The notes under the pieces are model-generated. The model saw only the letters and a program-made list of their open reading frames with translations, ran no database searches and was not told the DNA's origin. Below are positions 50,682-60,378 of a stretch of DNA of 64,000 nucleotides, one piece after another; positions within the stretch are counted from its first letter, which is position 1, and each line of letters begins with the position of its first letter. Source of the stretch: Haloglomus litoreum (GTDB lineage: Archaea; Halobacteriota; Halobacteria; Halobacteriales; Haloarculaceae); assembly GCF_029338515.1 (NCBI RefSeq), contig NZ_CP119988.1, positions 806,001 to 870,000 on the forward strand, in the 5' to 3' direction. Position numbers and translations under genes: made by a program.

Positions 50682-51590
50682 ATGGAGTTCCTCGTCGTCG
50701 GCGCGGGCTCGCTGGGCAGCCTGCTCGGCGGGTTGCTCGCCCGTGAACACGAGGTGACGCTCGTCGGCCGCGACCCCCATGTCGCCGCCGTCCGGGAGTC
50801 CGGCCTGACCGTCGAGGGGGCCGTCGAGACGCTGGTCCACCCGGACGCCCGAACCGAGCCTCCCGCCGGCCGGTTCGACTGCGCGCTCGTGACGACCAAA
50901 GCGTTCGACACGGCGGCGGCCGCCCGCGACCTCGCCGACACCGGGACCACCCTGGACGCGGCCCTGTCGCTGTCGAACGGGCTCGGCAACGAGGCGACGC
51001 TGGCCGACGCGCTGGGCGACTGTGCGGTGCTGGCCGGCACCTGCACCTACGGCGCGACGACGCCCGCGCCGGGTGTCGTCCGGTGTACGGGCGTCGGCGA
51101 GGTGGTGCTGGGTGCGCGAGCGGGCGGGCCCTCGACGACGGCCGACCGTGTGGGAACCGCCTTCACCGAGGCCGGTATCGAGACGACCGTCGCCGCGGAT
51201 ATGCCCCGGCGGCTGTGGGAGAAACTGGCCGTCAACGCCGGCATCAACGCGCCGACCGCGCTTGCCCGGGTCGAGAACGGCGCGCTGCTCGACGGGCCGG
51301 GGAACGCCGTCGGTCGGCGGGCCGCCCGGGAGGTGGCCCGAATCGCCCGCGCGGAGGGAGTCGACCTGTCCGAGGCGGCGGCGACCGACGCCGTCGAGCG
51401 CGTGGCGGCGGCGACGGCGGCCAACACCTCCTCGATGCAGCAGGACGTCCTCGCCGAGCGGCGCACGGAGGTCGACGCCATCCTCGGGACGGCGCTGGAG
51501 CGGGCCGACACGCACGGCCTGACGGGCCCGACACTCCGGACGCTGGCGGAGCTGTTGCGGGCGTGGGAGCGGGCGCGTGGCCTGCGCTGA
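50682..51590 (+). CDS. panE: 2-dehydropantoate 2-reductase
   Basis: A 302-residue NADP-dependent reductase. The nucleotide fold starts FLVVGAGSLGSLLGGLLA (GxGxxG-type). ALVTTKAFDT carries a conserved Lys, the catalytic Lys lies in LWEKLAVNAGINAPTALA, and NTSSMQQDVLAERRTEVDAI is the C-terminal helical motif. It reduces 2-dehydropantoate to pantoate in CoA synthesis. TATA-like CCTTTACT is about 30 nt upstream. Confidence 0.9.
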   Translation: MEFLVVGAGSLGSLLGGLLAREHEVTLVGRDPHVAAVRESGLTVEGAVETLVHPDARTEPPAGRFDCALVTTKAFDTAAAARDLADTGTTLDAALSLSNGLGNEATLADALGDCAVLAGTCTYGATTPAPGVVRCTGVGEVVLGARAGGPSTTADRVGTAFTEAGIETTVAADMPRRLWEKLAVNAGINAPTALARVENGALLDGPGNAVGRRAAREVARIARAEGVDLSEAAATDAVERVAAATAANTSSMQQDVLAERRTEVDAILGTALERADTHGLTGPTLRTLAELLRAWERARGLR

Positions 51591-51645
51591 GCCGGCGGTG
51601 GCCCCGGGGCGATTGGTGGCGCCCGGACGCGGGCGGCGCTGGCGG

Positions 51646-51780
51646 CTAGTCGCGGCGCTGCCCCTCGCGGAGCCCGTCGGTGAACCCCTTCACCGTGCGC
51701 CGGAACAGGAGGAAGAGGGCGAACACGATGAACAGCAGCACGGCGACGATGCCGACCAGCACCGGGTCCACCTGTACCAT
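51646..51780 (-). CDS. Small single-helix membrane protein (44 aa)
   Basis: MVQVDPVLVGIVAVLLFIVFALFLLFRR..., 44 residues: one membrane helix (about 7-26) then a charged amphipathic end (TVKGFTDGLREGQRRD). The form is like haloarchaeal DUF7859-type microproteins. It lies between panE and the membrane HTH gene, pointing at panE. Function unknown. Confidence 0.62.
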   Translation of the reverse strand: MVQVDPVLVGIVAVLLFIVFALFLLFRRTVKGFTDGLREGQRRD

Positions 51781-51923
51781 ACCTGCCGGTGGTGCGGGCG
51801 CGCGCAAAGGCGTTTCGACCCTGCACGGGTGGCTCGGCCGGCAGCCCGCCGGCCCCGGTCGCGCGGTACCGCGCGGCGGGCGCACACAAGATTGATGCGC
51901 GCCGACCCGGTTCTCTCGACACG

Positions 51924-52943
51924 ATGAGCCTCCTGCCCTCCAGTCCGGAGGTGTCCGTCGAGGAGAACCCACGGGTCGTGGGCCTCGACAGCGACGAGGC
52001 GGACGCGCTGATGCGTGCGCTCTCCTCCGACACCGCGCGCGAGATGCTGTCGGCGCTCCACGAGGAGCCCCTGCCGCCCTCGCAGCTCGCCGACGAGGTC
52101 GACACGACGCTCCAGAACGCGCAGTACCACCTCGAGCGACTCTCCGACGCCGGCGCCATCGACGTGGTCGGCACGGCCTACTCCGAGAAGGGCCGGGAGA
52201 TGGACGTCTACGCGCCGGCGGACAAGCCGCTGGTCATCTTCGCCGGGCGCGACGACCAGGCCTCGGGTATCCGGGCGGCCCTCCGGCGGCTGGTCGGCGG
52301 GCTGGCCGCGCTCCTGTTCGGCGCCGTCGCCGTCCAAGAGGTGTTCGGCGGAGGGTTCGGTCAGCTGGCTCCCTCCCTGTTCGGTACGGGCGCCGGCGGC
52401 GGTGACGGCGGCGGTGCTGCCGGCGACGGGGGAGACGCCGGTGGTGCCCCCGCGACGGTCACGGACACGCCGACGGCGACGCCCGAGGCGACCCCCTCCC
52501 GGACGCCGCCGCCGGAGACGACCAGCGGTGGCGGCGATGTCGGCATCTTCGATACGGGCGGCACCGACACCGCGACCGAGACGGCGGCCACCACCGGTGG
52601 CGACGGTGGCGGCGTGGGGGGTGCGGGGGGCGGCACGGCGGAGCCGACAACCACGTCGACGCCCGCCGGAACCCCGAGCGAGACGGCAGAGCCGGTGCTG
52701 GAGACGGTGACCGAGCCCCCCGAGACGGCCGCGACCGCGACGCAGACGGTGGCCGACGGCGCCGCCGGACCGACCGCGACCCCCACGCCGACGGCCGTCA
52801 ACGAGACGGTCACGGAGACCGCCAGGACGGCCGCCGAGGCCGCCGCGGGCGGCGATGCGGCACTGGGACTCCCGCCGGGGCTGATCTTCTTCCTCGGTGG
52901 CGCGGTCGTCCTCGGCGTCGCGGTCGCACTCACCTACCGCTGA
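51924..52943 (+). CDS. ArsR-type HTH protein with two membrane helices and Thr/Gly-rich linker
   Basis: A 339-residue protein. Residues about 25-95 form an ArsR-like winged helix (ALSSDTAREMLSALHEEPLPPSQLADEVDTTLQNAQYHLERLSDAG). Helix 1 is about 112-135 (LVGGLAALLFGAVAVQEVF). A 170-residue Thr/Pro/Gly/Glu low-complexity region is probably outside the cell, and the C-terminal helix is about 312-337 (GLIFFLGGAVVLGVAVAL). A surface-sensing transcription regulator is likely. GC-rich simple sequence encodes the linker. Confidence 0.83.
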   Translation: MSLLPSSPEVSVEENPRVVGLDSDEADALMRALSSDTAREMLSALHEEPLPPSQLADEVDTTLQNAQYHLERLSDAGAIDVVGTAYSEKGREMDVYAPADKPLVIFAGRDDQASGIRAALRRLVGGLAALLFGAVAVQEVFGGGFGQLAPSLFGTGAGGGDGGGAAGDGGDAGGAPATVTDTPTATPEATPSRTPPPETTSGGGDVGIFDTGGTDTATETAATTGGDGGGVGGAGGGTAEPTTTSTPAGTPSETAEPVLETVTEPPETAATATQTVADGAAGPTATPTPTAVNETVTETARTAAEAAAGGDAALGLPPGLIFFLGGAVVLGVAVALTYR

Positions 52944-53121
52944 GTCCCCGCGAGCGGCTCTCTGGTAGGTGAAACATCTCTTTGAGCTTTCGGCGGCTAC
53001 TTTTCACATCCCCCCATAGTGGATACTGCGCCGAACGCTTCGGCCCTCCCGGTCGGTCCCCCCCTCGGCCCTCTCCCCTACCCGTCCCCTGGTTCGGTGC
53101 ATCGGCACGGGTCGCGGGGCC

Positions 53122-53655
53122 TCACCTGGTCCCCGCCTGTCCCGCGCCCCGGTCGATTCTGAACGTCTCGAGCACCGTCCCGTCCGGCTGGACGAACCGG
53201 CCGGCCAGTCCCCCGTCGTCGGGCTCCAGCTCGACGTGGGCCGGCCGGTACTGCCGCGGGTCGGCGTGGCTCCCCGGATTGAGCAGCGTCACCTCCCCCA
53301 GCGGCCGGAGCGTCGGTCGGTGGGAGTGACCGACGACGATGCAGTCGGCACCGGCCTCGCGGGCCGCCAGCGAGAGCGCCTGTTCGCTGTGCTCGTGGCC
53401 GTGGACGGCGACGAACCGGACGCCGCCGTACTCGAGGGCCCGACGGGCCGGCAGTCGGTCGGTCACCGCGGGCGCATCACGGTTGCCGTGGACCGCGTGG
53501 AGGGTCCCGGCGGCGTCGTGGAAGGCGTCGAGGACCGTCTCCGTGGTGAAGTCCCCGGCGTGGACGACGACCTCGGCCTCGGCGATGGCCTCGGCCGTGC
53601 GGCCGTCGAGGCGCGGGTCGTCGGTTCCGTGCGTGTCGGAGACGAGGGTGAGCAT
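53122..53655 (-). CDS. YfcE/MJ0936-type metallophosphoesterase
   Basis: A 177-residue calcineurin-like phosphoesterase: LTLVSDTHG (metal Asp and His), VVHAGDFT (bridging Asp), VHGNRDA (Asn-Arg-Asp), VGHSHRP and LLNPGSHADPRQ. All metal-binding motifs are present. The archaeal homologues act on phosphodiesters or phosphomonoesters with Mn or Ni. Start ATG 53655; the upstream in-frame part is Arg-rich noise. It is divergent from the CDF gene. Confidence 0.92.
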   Translation of the reverse strand: MLTLVSDTHGTDDPRLDGRTAEAIAEAEVVVHAGDFTTETVLDAFHDAAGTLHAVHGNRDAPAVTDRLPARRALEYGGVRFVAVHGHEHSEQALSLAAREAGADCIVVGHSHRPTLRPLGEVTLLNPGSHADPRQYRPAHVELEPDDGGLAGRFVQPDGTVLETFRIDRGAGQAGTR

Positions 53656-53775
53656 TGGCGAGGGTTCGACGGGAGGGCCTAAACGCCCCGCGGTCCTCGG
53701 CCCGTGCGACCGACGACGGGACGGTACGCGGACGGCAAGGCCTTTGCCACCGTCGCGTGAGGCCTCGCACAACCG

Positions 53776-54723
53776 ATGGCCAGCAGCAAATCAGTCGTCC
53801 TCGCCGCGCTCGTCGCCAACGGCCTCATCGCGATCCTGAAGTTCGTCGGCTTCCTGCTGACCGGGAGCGCGGCGATGCTCTCGGAGACGTACCACTCCAT
53901 CTCCGACACGGGCAACCAGGTGTTCCTCCTCATCGGCATCCGTTACAGCGGGAAGGACCGCAACCGCGAGCACCCGTTCGGCTACGGGAAGGCACAGTTC
54001 TTCTACTCCTTCCTGGTCAGCGTCTTCCTGTTCGGCATCGCGGGCTGGGAGAGCCTGAAACACGGCTACAGCGCCATCCTCGACCCGCACCCGCCGGGGA
54101 CGGGGAACGCGACGCTCCCGGTCGTGAACATCACCTTCCCGGCCGTCTACGTCAACTACAGCGTCCTCGTCGGCGCCATCGTCTTCGAGGCGTGGGCGTT
54201 CAAGAAGGCGTACGCCAACATGAGCCGACAGATCGAGGAGAACGAGTGGAGCGGGCTCCGCGAGGCGTTCAAGAAGACCTCCGACGTGACGGTACTGACG
54301 GCGCTCACCGAGGACTTCATCGCGATGGCCGGCGCCGGCATCGCCCTGTTCGGCGTCTACCTCTCGCGGGTGACCGGGAACGGCATCTACGACGCCGTCG
54401 CGGCGGCCATCATCGGGCTGATGCTCATGGGCTTTGCCGTCGCGCTGGCGTGGGAGAACAAGCGCCTCCTGCTCGGCGAGTCGATGCCGAAGGAGGACGA
54501 GGTCGAACTCCGTGGCGTCGTCGAGGGCTGGGACGGGATCGACCGCATCGTCGACTTCCGGACCGTCTACTTCGGGCCGGACAAGGTCGTCGTGATGGCC
54601 GACGTCGAGTTCGACGAGGTACTCGACACCGAGGAGATCGACGAACGCATCACCGCCATCGAGGCCGCGCTGAAGGAGTCCAACGGCGGGATCAGGAAGG
54701 TCTACATCGAACCGGAAGCGTAG
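53776..54723 (+). CDS. Cation diffusion facilitator (CDF) transporter
   Basis: A 315-residue membrane protein with six helices and a cytoplasmic C-terminal domain. The pore site is in SETYHSISDTGNQ (HxxxD, His40 and Asp44) and in helix 5 (LTALTEDFIAM). The C-terminal part (TVYFGPDKVVVMADVEFDEVL) has the metallochaperone-like ferredoxin fold. It exports Zn, Mn, Fe or Co in exchange for protons. An extra exterior loop of about 35 residues lies between helices 3 and 4. Confidence 0.93.
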   Translation: MASSKSVVLAALVANGLIAILKFVGFLLTGSAAMLSETYHSISDTGNQVFLLIGIRYSGKDRNREHPFGYGKAQFFYSFLVSVFLFGIAGWESLKHGYSAILDPHPPGTGNATLPVVNITFPAVYVNYSVLVGAIVFEAWAFKKAYANMSRQIEENEWSGLREAFKKTSDVTVLTALTEDFIAMAGAGIALFGVYLSRVTGNGIYDAVAAAIIGLMLMGFAVALAWENKRLLLGESMPKEDEVELRGVVEGWDGIDRIVDFRTVYFGPDKVVVMADVEFDEVLDTEEIDERITAIEAALKESNGGIRKVYIEPEA

Positions 54724-54972
54724 GAATATATGATGTATACTCGGTAGAAATTCCTGGATTGCCATATTATCCGCGAATTCTCGAAATATCTTGGATACGC
54801 TTGGTTGGGAATGGAAGGGGGCAGCGGCCTCCTCCCCGTTCCGGACAGCCCCCCATCCGGCAGACCAGCTGGGACAGCCAGGGGATGGCTGTGCCAGTCA
54901 GCGATGTCCGGCTCCCGGATACCGGACCGGCCGGTCCAACGACTGATATGCCCGGCGACCGGAGCGGCACCC
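54724..54972 (+). promoter_or_regulatory. AT-rich leader with hairpin upstream of the RimK-type gene
   Basis: The left part (54724-54800) is AT-rich, unlike its surroundings. 54807-54827 nearly repeats 16974-16993. A hairpin with 7-bp stem (54874-54880/54886-54892, loop GGGGA) follows. The likely TATA is GATATG about 28 nt before ATG 54973. Confidence 0.45.
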
Positions 54973-55854
54973 ATGCTCAGACTCGGGGTCGCGACGGACG
55001 CCGAGACCCTCGCCCGGGTCCGCGACCCGCTCGCCGAGCGCGGCATCGAGACCGTCCACCTGTCGACCGCCGAGCGGGCGGTCGACCTCACCGCACCCGG
55101 CGAGGCGTACCCGGACGTGGACGTGGGGTTCGTCTTCCCCCCGCGGCTGGCGGAGGGTGGCGTCGCCGACGCCCTGCTCGACGTGCCGTGGGTGAACGGT
55201 CGCGAGGCCGTGCTCCGGTCGCGCCACAAGGGCGAGGCGCTCGCGCGCCTCGGGCGGGCCGGCGTCCCGACGCCCGACACCGTGGTCGTCTCGAACCCGT
55301 CCGGCGAGGACGCGCTGCTCGACGCGCTCGACCGGGTGGGCACGCCCGCCGTCGTCAAGCCCAACTCGGCAACCCGTGGCATCGGGGTCGCGCGGGTGGG
55401 TGACGCGGACTCGCTGCTCGGCGTGACCGACTACCTGGACCTGCTCCACGAGTTCCCCGCGACCGGCGACCGCTCCTTCCTCGTCCAGTCGCTCGTCCCC
55501 GACGCGCGCGACTTCCGGGTGATGTGCGTCGAGGGCGAGTACGTCGGCGCGGTCGAACGACGACTTCCCGACGCGGCCCGGGAGGCGGGCCGCTGGAAGC
55601 ACAACGTCCACCGCGGCGCGGCGGCCAGCGGTGTCGACCTCGAGGCCGACCTGCGCGACCTCGCCGAGCGGGCCGCCGAGGCGCTGGGCGTGCCGTGGCT
55701 CGGCGTCGATCTGCTGGTCGCCGACGGCGGGGCGGGCCGCGCCGTGGTCAACGAGACGAACGCTCGACCGACGGTCGACGCAGCGACGAAGTACGAGCCC
55801 CCGTTCTACGACCGGCTGGCGGCACTCGTCCGGCGGACCGCGGAGGGGGAGTGA
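54973..55854 (+). CDS. RimK-family ATP-grasp ligase
   Basis: A 293-residue protein. N-terminal Rossmann-like part (LRLGVATDAETLARVRDPLAERGIE), then an ATP-grasp core: VVKPNSATRGIGVARV (ATP Lys and Gly loop), FLVQSLVPDARDFRVMCV, RWKHNVHRGAAASGVD, and NETNARP with the metal-binding Glu/Asn. Family enzymes join an amino acid to a carboxylate (e.g. LysX, RimK, CofF-type). Without neighbours its substrate is not predictable. Confidence 0.88.
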   Translation: MLRLGVATDAETLARVRDPLAERGIETVHLSTAERAVDLTAPGEAYPDVDVGFVFPPRLAEGGVADALLDVPWVNGREAVLRSRHKGEALARLGRAGVPTPDTVVVSNPSGEDALLDALDRVGTPAVVKPNSATRGIGVARVGDADSLLGVTDYLDLLHEFPATGDRSFLVQSLVPDARDFRVMCVEGEYVGAVERRLPDAAREAGRWKHNVHRGAAASGVDLEADLRDLAERAAEALGVPWLGVDLLVADGGAGRAVVNETNARPTVDAATKYEPPFYDRLAALVRRTAEGE

Positions 55855-55861
55855 GCGGTCG

Positions 55862-58534
55862 TCAGTCGGTGTCGTCCCCGCGACCGGCGTCATCGACCCC
55901 GGAACTCGTGCCGTCGCCGTCGGCCGCCTCGAGCCCGCCGACGACGAACCGGGCGCCGCCGAGGTCGCTTCCGGTCACCTCCAGCGACCAGCCGTGGGCC
56001 TCGGCGATGTTGCGCGCGATGGCGAGCCCGAACCCGTGGCCGTCCTCGGATGTCGAGTAGCCGGGCTCGAAGACCCGCTCGCGGTCGTCCGGCGGCACCC
56101 CGGGGCCGTCGTCCGCGACGGTGATGGCGTGCCCGTCGGCCTCGACGCCGATCCGGACCTCCTGCTCGGCGTGTTCGACGGCGTTGACGAGGAGGTTCTC
56201 CAGCAGCTGTACCAGCCGCTCGGGGTCCGCCGCGACGGTCCGGTCGGTCCCGTCGAACCGCAGGGCCAGGTCGCCGGCCTCGACGGCCGAGAGTGCCCGG
56301 TGGATGGCCGGGCCGAGGTCGACCTGTTCGGGGTCGTCGACGATGCGGCCCTTCTCCGCGAGCTCGAGCAGGTCCTCGACCAGGCGCTCCATCCGGTCGA
56401 GGGCCGACTCGGCCTCGTCGACGAGTTCGAGGCTCTCGCTCCCGCCCGTCCGGAACAGTTCGAGGTTCGCCTTCGCGACTCCGAGCGGGTTCTTCAGGTC
56501 GTGGCTGACGACGCTGGCGAACGCCTCCAGCCGCTCGTTCTTGCGCTCCAGCTCCCGCTCGCGCTCCTTGAGGTCGGTGATGTCCCGCCCCTCGGGTACG
56601 ATGAGGACGACCTCGCCGTCCTCGTCGGTGACGGGCTTGAGCGAGAAGTCGATGATGGCGGTCCCCTCGGCCCCCTGGACCTCCAGTTCGTACCGGACGA
56701 ACTCGTCCTCGCGGGCGCGCTGGACGCCCTGCCGGACCCGTTCCGGCGTCGCCTCGTCGACCTGGAACCAGTGGGTGTTCCAGACCTTCTTCCCGATGAC
56801 GTCCTCGGGCTCGACGCCGCCGAACGCCAGCGCGGTGTCGTTGGCCTTCACCAGCGTCCCGTCGGGCTCCATCAGGCCCGTGAACTGGAACGTGTTGTTG
56901 AACACCGCCTCGAACTCGCGTTCGCGCTCGCGGCGCTCGGTCACGTCCCGGCCGATGCCCACGAGCCCGAGTTCGGTGCCGTCCTGGTCGACCAGCGGCG
57001 CGCCCGTGAACTCGTAGGGGATGCGCTCGCCACCCTTGGTCTCGAAGAAGCTCTCGACGGTGACGGTCTCGCCCGACTGGACCACCGCCGCGATGTTCTC
57101 GGCGACCTTCGTCTGCTCGTCCTCCGGGATGAAATCGAGCGGGTGCATCTCCGCGACCTCGGCGTCGTCGTACCCCGTGACCTCGACGAGCCGGTCGTTC
57201 CAGCGGAGGAACGTCCCCTCGTGGTCGAAGGCGTACAGCGCGTCCGGGAGCCCGGCGAAGATGCTCTCGGCGAAGGCCCGCTCCTCGCGGAGCTCTCGCT
57301 CGCGTTCCTTCAGGTCGGTGATGTCGCGCCCCTCGGGGATGAGCAGCGTCACCTCGCCGCGGTCGTCGGTGACTGGCTTGAGCGAGAAGTCGATGATCGC
57401 CGGCCCCTCGGCCCCGTTGATCTCCATCTCGAACCGGACGAACTCCCCGTCGGCGGCCCGCTCGGCAGCGTCGTAGATGCGGTCGCGGTTCCCCTCGGTG
57501 ATCCAGGCCGTCTCCGCCAGGTGCCGGCCGAGCACGTCCTCGGAGTCGACCCCGGCGAACTCGACGGCGGTCTCGTTGGCCTCGACGAGCGTGCCGTCGG
57601 GCTTCATCAGGCCCGTGAACTGGAACGTGTTGTTGAAGATGGCGTTGAACCGGCGTTCGCGCTCCTTGCGCTCGGTCACGTCGCGGAAGTAGACCGAGAG
57701 CCCGTCGCGGGCGGGGAACACGCGGATCTCGAACCACGCGTCGAGCGGGTCGAAGTAGTCCTCGGCGGTGACCGGCTCCTGCTCGCGCATCGCCCGCTCG
57801 AACGCATCCAGGAACGGCGTCCCCTCGACCTCGGGGAACGCATCCAGCATCGCGGTCCCCAGGAGCTCCTCGCGATCGGTGTCCAGCAGCTCGATGGCCC
57901 GGTCGTTGGCGTACGTGTAGCGCAGGTCACGGTCCGTGGCGACGAACGCGTCGGTGATGCGGTCGAAGACCTGTCGGACCCGCTCGGCCGAGCGCTCGGC
58001 CTGCCGCTCGGCCCGGCGCTGGTTCACGGCGTTCTCGATCCGGTTGGCCAGCACCGTGAACCGGTCGCCGCCGGTCCCCTTCTGGAGGTAGTCGGTGACG
58101 CCGGCGGAGATGGCCTCGCTGGCGATCTCCTCGCTTCCCTTCCCCGTGAACAGCACGAACGGGAGGTCCGGGTAGTGCTCGCGGACCTGTTCGAGGAACT
58201 CCAGCCCGTCGGTCCCCGGCATGTCGTAGTCGCTCACCACGCAGTCGACGGGCGGGTCGGTCACCGTGGGGTCGTGCCCGGCGCCGGTGTCCGTGTCCGC
58301 GACCGTGCGGGTCGCCGCCGTGACCTCGGCGCCGCCATCGGTCGCCGGCTCTTCCCGGAGCAGCGACATCGCCTCCCCCGGGTCCGTCGTCGAGATCACC
58401 TCGATGGCCTCGTGCTCGGTCTGGAGCCAGCGCTCGGTCAGCGTGAGGAACGGCTCGTCGTCGTCGAGGTGGAGGACATCGATGCCGTCACCGTCGGGAC
58501 ACGGCGTCACCCCCTTCGGTCCCCTCTCGCTCAT
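55862..58534 (-). CDS. Multi-PAS histidine kinase with N-terminal receiver domain
   Basis: An 890-residue cytoplasmic sensor kinase. The receiver (about 18-165; phospho-Asp102 in SDYDMPG) has a 35-residue Thr/Asp-rich insert at about 63-95. Four PAS domains follow (about 180-285, 292-405, 415-530, 540-655). HisKA has FASVVSHDLKNPL (His about 681), and the ATPase domain has N-box ENLLVNAVEHA, VADDGPGVP and GHGFGLAIARNI. PAS2 and PAS4 are close copies. No membrane helix is present. Such kinases sense redox, light or small molecules; the output partner is unknown. Confidence 0.93.
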   Translation of the reverse strand: MSERGPKGVTPCPDGDGIDVLHLDDDEPFLTLTERWLQTEHEAIEVISTTDPGEAMSLLREEPATDGGAEVTAATRTVADTDTGAGHDPTVTDPPVDCVVSDYDMPGTDGLEFLEQVREHYPDLPFVLFTGKGSEEIASEAISAGVTDYLQKGTGGDRFTVLANRIENAVNQRRAERQAERSAERVRQVFDRITDAFVATDRDLRYTYANDRAIELLDTDREELLGTAMLDAFPEVEGTPFLDAFERAMREQEPVTAEDYFDPLDAWFEIRVFPARDGLSVYFRDVTERKERERRFNAIFNNTFQFTGLMKPDGTLVEANETAVEFAGVDSEDVLGRHLAETAWITEGNRDRIYDAAERAADGEFVRFEMEINGAEGPAIIDFSLKPVTDDRGEVTLLIPEGRDITDLKERERELREERAFAESIFAGLPDALYAFDHEGTFLRWNDRLVEVTGYDDAEVAEMHPLDFIPEDEQTKVAENIAAVVQSGETVTVESFFETKGGERIPYEFTGAPLVDQDGTELGLVGIGRDVTERREREREFEAVFNNTFQFTGLMEPDGTLVKANDTALAFGGVEPEDVIGKKVWNTHWFQVDEATPERVRQGVQRAREDEFVRYELEVQGAEGTAIIDFSLKPVTDEDGEVVLIVPEGRDITDLKERERELERKNERLEAFASVVSHDLKNPLGVAKANLELFRTGGSESLELVDEAESALDRMERLVEDLLELAEKGRIVDDPEQVDLGPAIHRALSAVEAGDLALRFDGTDRTVAADPERLVQLLENLLVNAVEHAEQEVRIGVEADGHAITVADDGPGVPPDDRERVFEPGYSTSEDGHGFGLAIARNIAEAHGWSLEVTGSDLGGARFVVGGLEAADGDGTSSGVDDAGRGDDTD

Positions 58535-58629
58535 CCTGTACGAGAGAGTGTGCCGTGGCTATTCAACGTTTGTACTGGTGCCGAAACGAAAGAACGGAAA
58601 TTAAGTCGGCTGCGGCTCGCTTCCGGCCG

Positions 58630-58995
58630 TCACTCGAGGTCGATACCGGTGCCGCTCTCGGCGCGCTCCAGCGTGATCTCGAGCACGCCGTTGTTGAAGG
58701 TGGCCGCCGCGGAGTGTTCGTCGACCCGGACCGGGAGGTCGATCCGCTCGCGGTACTCGTGGCGGTCGGTGTCGGCTCCGACGATGAGATCGTGGCCGTC
58801 ACACTGGACGTCGATGGCCTCCTTGTCGACGCCGGGGAGGTCGCCCACCACCCGCACCAGGTCGTCCTCGCGGTCGACCCGGAAGTGGACGTCGTCGCCG
58901 AAGCCCGAGTCCGGGCCACCCATCATCCGCTCGATCTCGCGGAAGAAGTCGGAGACATCCGAGAACGGGTCGTCGTCGCGGTCGTCGCGGCGCAT
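58630..58995 (-). CDS. Hsp20/alpha-crystallin small heat-shock protein
   Basis: A 121-residue protein. The alpha-crystallin domain covers about 35-115 (DDVHFRVDREDDLVRVVGDLPGVDKEAIDVQCDGHDLIV...). The NGVLEITLE motif ends the domain (usual GVLxxxx). It binds unfolding proteins as an ATP-independent holdase. The N-terminal part (RDDDPFSDVSDFFREIERMMG) is the usual oligomer arm. ATG 58995 begins it. It is just downstream of GAPDH on the same strand. Confidence 0.93.
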   Translation of the reverse strand: MRRDDRDDDPFSDVSDFFREIERMMGGPDSGFGDDVHFRVDREDDLVRVVGDLPGVDKEAIDVQCDGHDLIVGADTDRHEYRERIDLPVRVDEHSAAATFNNGVLEITLERAESGTGIDLE

Positions 58996-59082
58996 TACGG
59001 CCCGTGCTACGGCGGCACGCGGCAAAAGGCTTCGCACCCCGACACCGCCCGGGTCGCCGGGCCACTCCCGAGTAGGCCGGAC

Positions 59083-60108
59083 CTACAGCCCGAGCCCCAT
59101 CGTCTCGTTCGTCCGGTCGCGCGACTCGGCGGCGTCGGCCGCGCCCAGGACCGCGCGGATGGCGTCGACGTTCTCGGGCACCACGTCGGACTCCTGGTGG
59201 ATGGCCTGGAACAGGTAGCAGTCGTCGTCCTCGACGCTGATGGACTCGCTCCAGATGCAGTTCTCCCAGAGGTCGCCGCGCGGCCGGCCGCGGTCCAGCG
59301 CGTACTCCTTGAGCTTGCCCGCGCCGTCGATGTCGTGCTTCGGCTGGACCATGAACGTCCGCTCCTCGCCCGCCAGCAGCTCGCGCACCTCGTCGGCGCT
59401 CGGCATGTCCGCGGGGTCGGGTTCGAGCTGGACGTTCACGGAGTGGGTGTGCATCAGCGTCGCCGGCACCTTCAGCCCGAGCGTGTCGATGGACAGGTCC
59501 GGGAAGATGGTGTTCACGTCCGGGCCGTGGTGGCTCGGGAGCGTCACCGGGTTCGGGAGGATGTCGTTGATGGGGCCGCGGCCGGTCTGGCCCGGGTCGC
59601 CACCGCGCCGGACGAGCGTCACGCGGGCCTTCTCGACGCCGTAGGTCTCGTCGAGCGGGGCGAGCAGCCGGGAGAGGCCGGTCGTGTTGCACGAGACGAC
59701 GCGGACGTGGTCGGCACCCTCGGCGTCGCCGTAGTTCGCGCGGGCGTTGAACGACGTGTCCACGAGGTCGGCGGACTCGCCACCCTGGTAGAGCGCGGGC
59801 GTGTCCAGCTCCTCGTACATCGACTTGTTGTCGGCGCCGATGCCCGACGGGCAGGCGTCGACGACGATATCCGCGGCCTCGACGAGTTCGTTGACCGTCC
59901 CCGCGAGGTCGATGCCGGCCTCGTCGAACAGCTCGATGCGGTCCTCGACCGCCGCGTACAGCGGGTAGCCGTTCTCGACGGCGAGTTCCGCCTCGTGGTT
60001 GGGGCTGGTCTTCGCCACGCCGACCAGCTCCATGTCGGGCTGGAGCGTGACGGCGTCCGCGACGCGCTTGCCGATGGTCCCGTAGCCGTTGACCGCGACC
60101 TGAATCAT
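59083..60108 (-). CDS. gapB: Type II glyceraldehyde-3-phosphate dehydrogenase
   Basis: A 341-residue archaeal GAPDH. It begins [19 protein letters not shown] (cofactor loop) and has catalytic Cys140 in [28 protein letters not shown] and HTHSVNVQ are family hallmarks. It uses NAD(P) and serves gluconeogenesis and lower glycolysis. TATA-like GATTAACC (read on the minus strand, about 28 nt upstream of ATG 60108) supports the start. The longer upstream frame is not conserved in style. Confidence 0.95.
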   Translation of the reverse strand: MIQVAVNGYGTIGKRVADAVTLQPDMELVGVAKTSPNHEAELAVENGYPLYAAVEDRIELFDEAGIDLAGTVNELVEAADIVVDACPSGIGADNKSMYEELDTPALYQGGESADLVDTSFNARANYGDAEGADHVRVVSCNTTGLSRLLAPLDETYGVEKARVTLVRRGGDPGQTGRGPINDILPNPVTLPSHHGPDVNTIFPDLSIDTLGLKVPATLMHTHSVNVQLEPDPADMPSADEVRELLAGEERTFMVQPKHDIDGAGKLKEYALDRGRPRGDLWENCIWSESISVEDDDCYLFQAIHQESDVVPENVDAIRAVLGAADAAESRDRTNETMGLGL

Positions 60109-60378
60109 ACCTCGTGGTGGTGTGTGCCGGCGGTTAATCGTTTCGAGAGGGTGTCGTGGGAAGGTGGGTCCCGGTAGCAATCCCGTGGGCGGTACCGGAC
60201 GCCGTGGGCTGGGCCCGAGCCACGCCGAGCGTCCGACCACGACTCACGCCGATGGGGGTGTCACGAGCGCGATCCGTGACGGGTTGGCGGAACAAGTTGC
60301 AGACTAATGGCGCAATAGATATATGATGCAGCTGGCTGGGGAATCGAGGGCGTCACAGGTATCAAATGGGGGCCGAGA

